Source of the DNA: Mnemiopsis leidyi | Lineage: Eukaryota; Ctenophora; Tentaculata; Lobata; Bolinopsidae | Length of the DNA: 24,907 nt | Assembly: GCA_000226015.1 (NCBI GenBank) | Contig: JH154313.1 | Location: 392,823-417,729, forward strand | Direction: 5' to 3' | Part shown: positions 1-10,637 of the stretch, one piece after another | How positions within the stretch are numbered: the first letter of the stretch is position 1 | Layout of the letters: each line of letters opens with the position of its first letter | Position numbers and translations under genes: made by a program | The notes under the pieces: generated by a model | Databases searched by the model: none | Seen by the model: the letters and a program-made list of their open reading frames with translations, nothing else | Told to the model about the DNA's origin: nothing

Positions 1-59
<59 letters not shown>
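1..59. repeat. (CT)n microsatellite
   Basis: The window opens with about 29 uninterrupted CT dinucleotides. The tract lies in what appears to be an intron of the first gene, because the first clear exon starts at 196 after a pyrimidine-rich stretch and CAG. No coding sense is visible in 1-195. Confidence 0.97.
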
Positions 60-63
<4 letters not shown>

Positions 64-195
64 CTTTACCGACACTGTTGTAACGCATCCCTCCCTCTAA
101 TCATGTAGCAGTGTGTCGCCCGGCAGCTGTACTCTACTTCACACACACTTCACCTCTCCCTATATTAGCACTTCTCACACGCCCCCACCCCGCAG

Positions 196-3100
196 CTGGG
201 CCTCAAGTCACGTGACCCTCAAGGTATCGGCAAGGAGTTACTCTACCAGGTGAACGGGTTTAAGATCCTACACAAACGCCTCGACCGGCTGTCGTCTGAA
301 GTATCAAACTATCAGACCGCTATTAAATCCTCGCTGGTAAGCCTTGTTTTAATTACTCACACTGCTTAGCATCTGCATCTCGGATTTTTGGCTTCCGCTA
401 CGTTTTTTTTCAAGTAAATTACCGCAACAATACTTGATGACTTGCTTGTTAGGAAATCAAAACATCTGTTTTGCAGTTACGAGAAGTTTCGACGTGGCGA
501 GATAACCACGAACGTTACTCGGAGTACGCAGCAGAAGTTGGACTGAAGCAGAAACTCTATCACGAGGTGTTGTCTCAACTTCCGGGATACGACTTTAAAG
601 TCCTGGCTACCTCCTGTCAGGAACAGGCCAGAGGGTTCAAGGACAGGACAAAGTCTCTGTCCAAGTTGCTGAGTAACATCGCTAGTTTGGAGAAAGATAA
701 CTTCCAGCTTGAGAAGGAGCTCGCTGTTAAACGAGAAAAGTAAGTTTTTTCTTAAATGTAGTACCCTACGGTCAGATCGAACACCCTTCCCGTTGTTGGC
801 TTGGTCAAAATCTTCTTCCAATGTGTGTTTTAGTGAAACTTATATACTCGCTCTTACAGGTTGGCAGCCAAGAAGAAAGCAGAAGAGATGGCAGCAGCTG
901 CTGCTGCAGCCGAAGCAGCAAAACTGGCTGTCCTCCCACCACCCAAACCCGTCCCTAAACCAGAAGTCACGGCAGTAAAACCGGTATCCGGACAATTGCC
1001 GGCTCCTCACCATATGCCAGTATCGGCACCAGTACCAGTTTCTGTGCCGAGCAAACCCAGCACTCCAAAACCCCAGCTCATCGGACCACCCAAGCAACCC
1101 CACCACTCACAAGCTCCTCCGCCCCCAGTCAAGATTCCCACCGAACTTACCAAACCCCGTCCAAAACCCTCGGTCGTTATCGAGCAGCCGTCCATATCAG
1201 ATGGGATGGTCCGAGCAGACGCAAAGGAGAACAGTCAGGGTATGTCACACCTCGATGCGATCCTAGCCAGAAACGGTCTCGGACACTACATCGGTAACGA
1301 TTACAACACAAAGCGACCGGAGGAGTACTTGTTGACGGGACATGATCAGTACAGGAGGCCACGTGATCGGTCTGAGACAAAGAGCGGGGAGAATACTCCA
1401 AGTAGACCCAGCAGTACTACCAGCAACATTTCCCATAGAAGTATACTCCAGCAGCAGCATAAGCAGATAAACAATATCAACTCGGTAAGAGCACATTCTT
1501 GCGGTGGAGCAAACTTAAAATTTGATATTTTTAGATATTTAAGATTTAATATTTTGGATTTTTAAAAATGTTTACCCTTAATTATGCATTTCGTCGAGGT
1601 TTTATTTACAAACCCCGTATAGCTGCAAGGTCCTCAACACCTCCATTTCAGCTGTTGATACAACAACAAACGATGGCGCAGCTGGAACAGAAAAACGCGT
1701 TAGGCAGCAGTGACCTTGGATTTACATCAGCTGGAATACGCGGTAGCTCTGACAACGTTATGCTACGAAACGAGCAAGCTCTGTTGAACGAACAGATGAT
1801 GCACATAGAAGCTCCTGCACGCGCAGAGTTGAAACAGACTGAAGAAAAAGTGTTATCTAGTGGGACCGTGCCGGCTAAATACCCTGGATCCAATGCTGGG
1901 TACAAAGAGAAACCTGGATCCATGCTCAAAACTACTAGCCCTCGACTGCAGGTATGTTCGTCATGGCATTTAGAATCTAAGAACCATTTGGAACCATATG
2001 CCTGCAGTGAAATATTTTGATTCCCTGTAATTATTTGAGCTGTGCCTTAAGGAATAAATCAGGAAAACTCACAACTTTTTAACATTTCAGTTGACAACAC
2101 AAGCGAGCAGTACGAAACAAACAGTTCTGGTACCCCACTACATGCTAGGTAACAACACCACAGCAGAGACAATGATGGCAGTTAAACCTTCCTCAGCCTC
2201 TACGCCCGGCTCCGCGACCTCCATATCGACCGTGAAGAGCACCCCAGTACCCAAACCTGCGGCAGGCAGCCACCCCTCCACCGCTTCATCTCAACTCAGT
2301 GCCACTATCTCGCAGTTGGGATCTTCCAGTTCATCCTATTTCAGTGCTTATGGTTCTAATGCCGACCCTCTGGCTCAGAAGACTGCCGATCACTCTTACC
2401 CAGGTCCTCCTCCTCCCTCCAAGACTCCTGCTGAGGGACCAAAGGCGCAGATTCCCAAACCGAAACACAAATATCCCTTCCAGTACCTCAACCAGGTACA
2501 TGAGTGACAAAACTGCTCCTCGTGGATACAAAAAATAATCGAGTAACATCCAACAGCTACAGTTCATTCTTAGTTTTCATTCCCCCTCTGTCACAGTTCA
2601 CATTCTAACTTAGCTCATGAATTTCAGGTGTACATCACTGGTTACGCTATCATGATACACACGCTAAAGTCACAGTATCCTAACCTCAGACCTGAACTTT
2701 TCAACGATTTACTCTCCAGATCAAATGTAAGTCTCGCTTTTATGCGAAACTAGGAAAATATTAGAATTTAAAAGTTTTAATTAAATTTTCTTAATTTGTC
2801 TTGATAATAAGTCAGGAAACTTAGTTAACCTATTATTAAATTGAGTTTACTAAAGGCTTCTTACACAATTTATTTTCAGTTCAACCCTTACACCTACTTC
2901 GAGTATCTGAAGAGGCTGGATAACTTCGAATCAACGCTGGAATCGTTCTACGAAATGCGGCCCGATCTTGGCGAAAAATGCAAAACTCGGGCGCAAAAAC
3001 TGGCCGAGAAGGAAGCTTCACAGAAACTCAGTGAAAAGCAACAACAATCTGCGACCGCTGCTGTCCCATCCCTCAGCAGCTCTATGCCCATTCCCCCGAG

Positions 3101-6100
3101 CTCTGTCGCTTCTTCAGGTCCTTTAAACTCTAGACCTGTCAAGGAGTCCCAGATATCTGCACCCCGACACGTCAGCAACCCAACGATAATCGAGTCCTAC
3201 ATCTCCAAGGGTCCCCCTGCTCCAACGATCAGCGTGTCTCAACCTCCCCCTCAGGGTCCAATAACCACCGAGCTGAGACTCACCAAACCAAGTCGGGATC
3301 TGAAGTCTCCTCCTCAAATCCCATTCAAGTCCCCCACCTCCTCTATCCACTATCCTGGGGAAAGTCCCAACAAAACATCCCCAGCTAAGAGGCCGGAATG
3401 CTCGCTTCAATACCACCATCTCTCGTTGGAGTCCTTTAAGAACGAGCCCAAGAACAAGGTGAGACGAAGAAACGCCAGTTCAGACGTAAAACATCGAAAC
3501 GCCAGCGAGTCAGAGAAGATCAGTCCCACAAAGAAGGAGGTTAAAAGGACTGATGACGTCACGGAAACTGCAATGATGATGCTGCAACTTCATCAGAGCA
3601 TGCAGCAGAAACATTCCATGCAGAAGAAACCCGAATTGGTCCAGATGACGGATAACCCCCGGGCTGAGCTAGAGAGACAGCTAGCCTTGTCTGAAAGTCA
3701 GGTCATCTCCTCGGGAGATAAGACAAGGGAGCACCCTCAGTACCGACACGACCGTTCTAAACACAACTCCGGTACTGGTAGACCTGATCCTTACTCTAAG
3801 GAGCATGTTTACCGGACAAACAAGGTACCTGAGTCGGCTCATAAAACGAGCGTATCGAGGTCACTTCCTGAGTATCCTGGTAATCCTCAAGTTCATGAGT
3901 ACGGGATGAAGATGAACCCTCAGTACCGCGAACCAGCACCTCCATATCGAAGTAGAGAGTCGTCTGGTCAGTACTCTCACGGTGATCCGGAGGAGAAAGT
4001 CAGGGATGATCACATGGGAAACGGTAGGAACGGCCACGTCTCCGATCCTAAAAGTGGGAAAATGAACGATCCGTCCAAAGATCGACACCGTGATCCGTTT
4101 CAGCAGCTCCGAAACCCTAACTATTACCAGCGAGACGGTACCAACACCATGTACAGAGAGTCACACGCTCAGAGAGACTCCCACAATAGTCGGGATGGAC
4201 ACTCCATGAGAGAAGTATCGCACCGGGATAACCCTCATCCTCTATCTGGTCATGTATCACGTGACCCTAACGGTCTGGCCCGAGAGAACCACGTTCAAGG
4301 ACGTGATCTACACCGGGATCCTCACCAGCAAGGTGGTCAGCACCCTAACGTTACACTTCGTACCGGGTCATCACGTGACCACCCCCGGAGTAACAACCGA
4401 GCTCCACCCTCATCCCAACACCAAGCTCCTGTGTTGTCCAATCATCGAGAGTCTAACTACATCAACAACAACAGCAACAACAACAACAACAACAACAACA
4501 ACAGAGAGCAGTCCTTGAACCGGCCTGCGTCTCGGCACGGGGAGAAGGTTTCCCCAAAGGACAAGGAAAAGTCCACTCCTAAAATGCCTGATCTGAACAA
4601 ACCAACTTCCTACACGAGCATGGACCATATGAAGCACCTCGAGTTACAGAAGGAGCTTAAAGGAGCGACCACTGCCTCCGCAAAACCTCCCCTACACAAC
4701 CCCCGCACTCACATGATAACGAGCGCCTCCATCCCTCCTCCTGAGTTAAAGAAGGCGAGGAACTTCAAGGACGTCCACCCGAGAGACCTGCCCAGCCAGC
4801 CCCCTGAAATGAGGATGGCGCCGAATCACATTGATTCCAGAGCGAGCTACGTGCCTCATCAGGTTGGGAACTTGCCACATCCCGTCAACAACAGACCTGA
4901 AGAGCGCAAGAAAGTGGACGAGAAGAAGCGGGTCGAGGAAAAAGTGAAGATTGCCGACCATTCCGTGAAGAAATCTTCAGACTTAGTCGTGAAGAAACAA
5001 AGTGATCCTTACACCCATCCTGAAGATGTGAACAACATCGATTTGAAGAGAAAAATCGAGGTAAAAACCATCCCGTCTGTCAAGAAAAGTTCTGTCAAAG
5101 AGAACCCAAAGTTGGCGGTTGTGACTAAGTCCAGTGATGGGAAACTGCGTCCTAATCAGGACCACAGATTGCGAGATGACCACGGCAAAAATCTACACAC
5201 TTCACGGATCAGAGAAGAACAAGTCTCTAAAGCGAGGGAAGAGAAAGCAAGGGAAGAGTCTAGAATCAGAGAAGAACAGCACAAAGCTCTTGCTGCTTCT
5301 GCCAGTCTCGCCTTCGAGTTCAAGGGATCCCCCGAACCGCCAGCCCGACCAAAGTTGTCTGCCGACTTTAACGCGCGTCCCAAAACGCAAGTTCCAATTG
5401 ACTACAACGTCCCTCGATCCAAACCCTCTTCTGTTGACCCGACCCTCGCTTCTCGACCTGAGGACCCGGCCAGCTCTCCCGAATTGGTCATCGAGGAGGA
5501 AGAAAAAACGGAGCCGACCGTCAAAGCGATCCCCGACTCTTCCCGGCACTCGCCCGACTCTTCCTCCTGCGTGGAAAGGAAGAACGCTAACGGTGCAAAT
5601 CGAATGTCCAACGGTGGAAGTAGTGTGTTGGGATACGACTTGGAGGACGTTTCCCCGCCGTCGACGTCACCTGATCATCCGAAGCGAGAAATAACGTGAG
5701 TTTTTAGGAAGATTACCTAGTTTTCTGTAATTTCCTACAATACACTCTGGATTCTGGAATCTGGATTGATGGCAAATTATACTTTTCACCGCCTTAGTTA
5801 CTTACAGTTTTAAGTTACTTACAGTTTTCTTAGAATTTATATGAATATAATATAAATATGATATAATTTCAGACCCGATGCTCTGATGGAGTCGTACGTT
5901 AACAACAAGCGAAGGAGAGTTGACCCAAACTTCAACCACCGAGAAAGCTCCAACGAACTGAGACTCAACTCCGATCACCAGAAAGTGGAGGAGAAGCCGA
6001 AGGAGCACAACAAAATCTCCAAGTTCTCCTTCTCCAACTCGATTGAAAGACCTCGGGAGGACAAATCGTACATCTCGAACAACGGCGCCCACCTCAAAAC

Positions 6101-6245
6101 GAAGGAAGAATTGGCATACTCGCAGGATCCTGTTTATAATCACGTAAAGAGTGATAACCGATCAAACTTTGACGAGCGACCGATCCAATCTCAGGACTTG
6201 AGCAGTTCATCGACAGATTTATCGAACATTGATAACAAAAGTTAG
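196..6245 (+). CDS. Large disordered coiled-coil protein, 3' part of gene (family not recognised)
   Basis: Eight exons join in one frame: 196-336, 477-739, 860-1484, 1652-1951, 2091-2495, 2628-2726, 2880-5695 and 5873-6245, ending in TAG. They total 5,022 bases, or 1,673 residues plus stop. Every intron has GT...AG ends. The 5' exons and start codon lie left of the window. Residues 1-150 are helical and charged (for example SLEKDNFQLEKEL) and read as a coiled coil, followed by an Ala-rich run and then Pro-rich linkers. Exons 6 and 7 (roughly residues 570-650) encode the only other compact stretch, with motifs YPFQYLNQVY, LRPELFNDLL and YFEYLKRLDNFE. The rest is low-complexity Ser/Pro/His/Arg/Lys, including repeated SRDP/HRDP-like motifs, a poly-Asn run near residue 1140 and basic clusters such as NKRRRV. 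This suggests a nuclear scaffold or chromatin/transcription protein, but that is inference. The compact segment is faintly PAH-like (a Sin3 helical fold); I would not name it on that. Confidence 0.8.
4462..4501 (+). repeat. AAC trinucleotide run encoding poly-asparagine
   Basis: A run of AAC codons, broken by one AGC, lies inside the large exon of the first gene and gives an Asn tract of about a dozen residues. It stays in frame, so it is translated. The antisense and frame-shifted readings (poly-Thr, poly-Val) are shadows. Confidence 0.9.
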
Positions 6246-6437
6246 AAGGGAAATGTGGCATCATTCGAGCGTGATGTTTCGTTAATTTGACTGGAATTGT
6301 GTCTTGTTTGTTTAGAAAAATGGGAAGCCCCGAAATAATGTAATCCCTTGTTCGAAGGCACAAGCTGAACAGTGAACCCCATACCTTGGAATGCAGAATA
6401 TGTTTCATTTTCAACAGTACAATGTGCCATGTGTCTG

Positions 6438-6528
6438 TGACGTCACGTGGCGTTGCTATGGCGTTTGAATGACTCACGTGGCGTTGCCATGGCGTTCTTT
6501 GACGTCATGTGGCGTACATTTGGCGTTA
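6438..6528. repeat. Three-copy ~31-base repeat with CRE, E-box and X-box-like motifs
   Basis: Three imperfect copies begin near 6438, 6470 and 6500. Copies 1 and 3 start with the palindromic CRE octamer TGACGTCA. Copies 1 and 2 carry CACGTGGCG followed by GTTGCYATGGCGTT, close to half of an RFX X-box. Copy 3 is more diverged. The array is within the presumed 3' UTR of the first gene, downstream of its stop at 6245. Its function is unknown. Confidence 0.75.
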
Positions 6529-6830
6529 TGATTGCGTTATTTGCGACGTTGCTGCGATTTTGTATCGTGCTGTAGCTCTCTTGTTTTGTCACGTACACTG
6601 TACTATTGTTTTTGTGTGATTTTTAACGTGTAACATTTGATTTCAAATGAGTTTAATTATATATTTACTGGTAGCCTGGTAGCTTATTGTTTAACTTTAA
6701 CGTCTATTTAGCAAATAAGTTCGCCTTTTTCTGGGATGTAACGGGAAAATCACCTTTTTGAGATTTTTTCGGAATTGAATCTATCTTTTTATACTCCTAA
6801 AAGTTTCTTCACTTCTTTAAAGTACTAGCC

Positions 6831-6836
6831 AATAAA
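6831..6836 (+). terminator. Poly(A) signal AATAAA for the first gene
   Basis: A canonical AATAAA lies 586 bases after the stop codon of the first gene and is the first good candidate in its 3' flank. From 6246 to 6836 there is no coding sense, so this is taken as 3' UTR. The stretch 6837-7410 is AT-rich intergenic DNA in which I see nothing else. Confidence 0.55.
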
Positions 6837-7410
6837 CATACGGATGAAAGGTGAACTTTTTGTGTGACAGTATATATCCATGCTTAAACAAGATACGCCC
6901 ATCAATTTATTGTTACTGTTAGCATGAATGATGAATATAACAAATTTGTAACTGTAAAGTTAAAGAGAAAATTAATCTACTTCTAGCTTGAGAACTAAAC
7001 TTTAGAACCTGTTAGTTGAATTAAGATGGTTAAAACCCTTAACAAATTTTCAGTTTAATGAGATATTTACCACATAATCCCACTAAGACTCAGTCTGCCA
7101 GGAGTTTTTAGTCTATAAATGATTTGTTAAGAAACTTAATGAGGATTTTTTGAAATCATAATTCGCTGTTTCATTTTGATACTACAATATACTTAAACAG
7201 TAATTCAGACATAAAAATATACAAGCAAACATGAAAAATAAGAAATGCGTTTTGTTCCTCCTTTCATCCTATCTAATTTCTTTCTCGTTCACTTGTAATA
7301 TTGCTCGATGTAGATCGAAGCCTGGCACACACCCCGAAATTCCGCTCACTAAGCTAGCCCATCAAGAACGTGTGAAACAAGCACACAGTAACAATATGTG
7401 AGTTGTACTG

Positions 7411-10400
7411 ATGTTTATACATTTGTTTATCCTCGGAATACTCGTTCTGAAAACAGGTGCACTAAGTCTGGAATGTGACCAGACGATAACAGACCGTCCT
7501 GGAATATTGGTTCTGGTAGTTGCCACAGCAACATGCTCCTTTGTCTCCATTGTTGGGAATGTAGCGGTCACGGTCCTGGCATGGTTCAGAAGTAGGACTT
7601 CCACTTCCAGCAACAATGCTCATACCAGTAAAATCGTTCACTTTCTTCTCTCCGTCTCTGACATCTTTATAGGTTTGGGAATCTCTATCGGTCTTTCCTT
7701 ACTTTGACGGAAATAGCTTAATAAATTTCTGTGAGTGTGATGTACTGACAATTACTTCGTTGGCCACAAAAAATTTAATTTTTGGAATAATCCTTTGAAA
7801 TGATAGAACATTTTATCATTAAAATATCAACTTAAGGGGTCGTTCACATATGACGTCATCACCTAGAGGGGGGAGGGGGTTTCCAAATGATGACGATTGT
7901 TGACGAGGGAATAGGGGGGGTTTGGCCAATGATGATTTCATCAAAAAATTTTAGGATTTATAGGACTTTTTTTGAAAATTTTTGATTTCTTTTGAAAATT
8001 TTTATCAGAATTTTACAAGACAGAGGGAAAATTTTTGAGTTAAAATTTTGATTCAGAAATTTGGTGAAATACTGTGTTTTCACTGATTAAGTATAAAAAA
8101 TCAAAAAATACAGCAAATTAAAAGACCAAAAATCAAGTTTTTTTACATGAAGTAGGGGGCCGGGGGGTTCCGACTGTGATGATGTCATTATAGTAATTTA
8201 CCTCTGACATTAAGGGGGTTTTGTCATGATGACGAATGATGACGGAAGGGGGAAGGGGTAAAAATTACCGAAAATTTGCTGACGTCATAATCATATGTGA
8301 ACGACCCCTAATCATAAACAAAATTGTAATATGTCATGCAGGTTTAACTGGAATCTGCTTTGCCAACACACTCGCTAGCCTGGACATCTGTGAAACAGTC
8401 CAAACAGAGACCATCTCCCTAACCTTCAACACAACAACCCTCCAACCTTACCTCATCGCTCAGACCCACCTCTTCTCCATCCTCTACAAACTCTCAGCTT
8501 GCCTAACTGCCTACCTTGCCATCCTCCTTACTCTCCGCTCCTCTGAAGTTCACAAGTCTGTCCTTCTCTGGTCCCTGGTCCTGGTTCTCGGTCTGGCAGC
8601 ATCCTCAGAGCTTTACCTTCTCTCTTTCAACCGGGATTCTCTCCTGCTCCAGCCCTCCCTTCTCTACCTCCCTCGAACAACTGAGGATTTTCTGATCGAA
8701 CATTTTGGTGATATCCACATGTTGGTAGAGCTGTATAAACCAGTAGTGCCCGTATTAATGGTAACCTTTGCGTGTATGGTGGTGTGTATTCTGTTTAGGG
8801 GTAGAGGAAGAGAGGGAGATGGGGTTGGAAAAAGTGATTTGGTCTTCGTGTTTGTGGGGATCAACCGACTCTTGTGCCTCCCTGTTTTGTTTCTCCTTCA
8901 TGAGGTTTGTACATAGTGATAGAACCCAACCACTTGGACTTTGAGTTTGTCTCATATTTTTATGAAGACCAATTCACCAACCACTTGGACTTTGAGTTTG
9001 TCTCATATTTTTATGAAGACCAATTCAAATTCAATCAGTCTACACTTTCACGCAATCTCTATTTAAAAACTTCTAGTTCCAAGTAAGCTGTATTTTATGT
9101 AGCTGTAAATAAAGCGACGGTACTTTTGCCAAGTAACGTCCCAACGACTGTGATCACGTGACCCACCACTCTACTTCAGATAAACCCAGGAGGAGTGGCA
9201 GACAAAGTTATCAGTTCGGTGCTCCTACAGTACGGTCTGGTTATCCTACCTCTCTTTGTCAACTCTGCTCTGCACCCCATCATAACCATACTTCAACGTA
9301 CACAGGTAGCTTACAATTACATGTTGCTGAGAAATGACGCTTCACTAAAGGTGGTCCTCGTCATATTCAATCGGCACTAGTTTTGCGATTGCGAATACGT
9401 CTTACTCTAATAACAATATGTCAAGAGTGAATAATTCCATAGCTGGTAGTCGAACTTTAGAATGTTGAACTAGAAGTATAACAACTCAAATTATATTCGT
9501 TCTGCAGCATATCACAACTTAACGACAAATCAATATCGCCGTAATCTACCTCTCTGTTACAGGTGTGTGTTACCAGCGCAGTGTTGGGTAAACTAAAAGA
9601 ACAAGACCAGTTAACTGAGATGGGATCTCTGCGAACTCACGTAGGTGCTGCTCCGCCCCCGCTGGAACGTGTTGAGCTGCCTCCTGATCTCACTAGTTCT
9701 AGAAAACGTGGCAAGAAGCAGGAACTACCCGTCGAGAAGATTAGCCGGAAGAAGAAGGAAACCAAGAAAAGTGGAAAATCAGACTCGGAAAGCGAAATTG
9801 ATCTTGGTGCAGTACCGAACTTCGGGGCAGATTTCCAGGAAATTCTACAAGACACACTGGACAAGAAACTTCCGTCTTTCTTCAGGAGAAAAACTTCAGT
9901 TCAGAGAGATGAGAAGCGGGTTCAGGAGCTCGTTATGAAGGGACATGAACGTGCCAATGCTAATAGAGATTCTGTCATATTGTTGTTGGATGAAAAGAAG
10001 AAAGAAAGAAAAGAGATGCTTGACGATGCACGAAAACAACTGAAGAAAGAGGGTAAATTAGCGAAAGATGCTGGAAAAGAAAAAGATAAGGATAGGTCTA
10101 ATCTAAACTTGGAGCTAAAAGCAGGTAAAGATAAATCAAAAAAGAAGAAAGAAGAGAATGAGGAGGGAAAAGGCACGAAAGAGAGAAAGAAAAATAAAGC
10201 CAAAGATGGTGAAGAAAATGGAGAAAAGCTCAAGATGGAAGAGAAGAAAGGGACTCTAGATAAAGATAATAAGGTCAAGAAGAAAAAAGAGAAGACAGAA
10301 ACAGAGAACAAGGAAGATCGAGAAAAAAGGAAGAAAAACAAAGAGAAGTCGACCAAGAAAGAAAATACTGAGGTTGAGAATGGCACTCCAGTTTACACCC

Positions 10401-10435
10401 AAGTAGTAAAGAATAAAGACACTGATATCAAATAG
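7411..10435 (+). CDS. Rhodopsin-like (class A-type) GPCR with long lysine-rich C-terminal tail
   Basis: Exons 7411-7672, 8342-8904, 9180-9305 and 9563-10435 join in frame to 1,824 bases, or 607 residues plus stop. The protein starts with a hydrophobic leader (about residues 1-18). TM1 (about 32-58) has the conserved Gly-Asn at 49-50. TM2 (about 74-98) has LLSVSD with the key Asp at 84. TM3 to TM6 follow in exon 2. TM6 keeps the proline (CLPVLF), and TM7 (about 285-313) carries NSALHP, an NPxxY-like form at 303-308. No DRY motif is visible after TM3 (LLTLRS is there instead), so the receptor is divergent. The ligand cannot be told. Exon 4 adds about 290 residues, mostly Lys/Glu repeats, as an intracellular tail. 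The junction is phase 0 on both sides. Reading through the exon 3 donor would instead end at 9380 with a 24-residue tail, so the two may be alternative isoforms. The tail could also belong to a separate gene. Confidence 0.72.
7836..8308. mobile_element. MITE with ~19-base terminal inverted repeats and TAA target duplication
   Basis: The left end GGGGTCGTTCACATATGA is matched by its reverse complement at the right end (up to 8308). TAA flanks both sides (7833-7835 and 8309-8311). There is no transposase coding. The interior is AT-rich with runs of G and repeated GATGACG words. A 3-base TAA/TTA duplication with GG-starting ends is typical of PIF/Harbinger-type elements, so a non-autonomous member is likely. 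It fills most of intron 1 of the receptor gene. Confidence 0.85.
8926..9027. repeat. Perfect tandem duplication, two copies of 51 bases
   Basis: Copies at 8926-8976 and 8977-9027 are identical as read, starting CCAACCACTTGGAC. The pair sits in intron 2 of the receptor gene just after exon 2. Its identity suggests a recent duplication or an assembly artefact. Confidence 0.92.
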
Positions 10436-10590
10436 AAAGCTTATCAAAATTAGTCAAATACTGTAAAATTACAAAATGCACATCTGATTACGAGTTGACT
10501 TTACAAAGCAGCATGTGATATTTACAACTCTTTCGACTGTTAAATAGCTGCTAAAGTATACAAATACATTGTCAAATTTATACTTAACTG

Positions 10591-10621
10591 AATAAATATA
10601 ATAAAAACACTTCAAAATAAA
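10591..10621 (+). terminator. Poly(A) signals for the receptor gene (two AATAAA)
   Basis: AATAAA occurs at 10591-10596 and 10616-10621, about 155 and 180 bases after the receptor stop codon. Both lie within 50 bases of the stop codon of the convergent minus-strand gene (10638), so the 3' UTRs of the two genes almost certainly overlap or abut. No canonical AATAAA for the minus-strand gene is seen between 10637 and 10436. Confidence 0.6.
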
Positions 10622-10637
10622 TACATGCACAACAAAA

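Noticed and set aside
196..6245. Assignment of the first gene to DOT1L, AFF/Lilliputian or GSE1
   Set aside because: General composition (coiled coil plus disordered Ser/Pro tail) is similar, but no diagnostic domain or motif of these families could be matched.
9922..10386. 154-residue Phe/Ser-rich minus-strand frame, membrane-like
   Set aside because: It is the antisense shadow of the Lys/Glu-rich receptor tail (AAG/GAA codons read as CTT/TTC).
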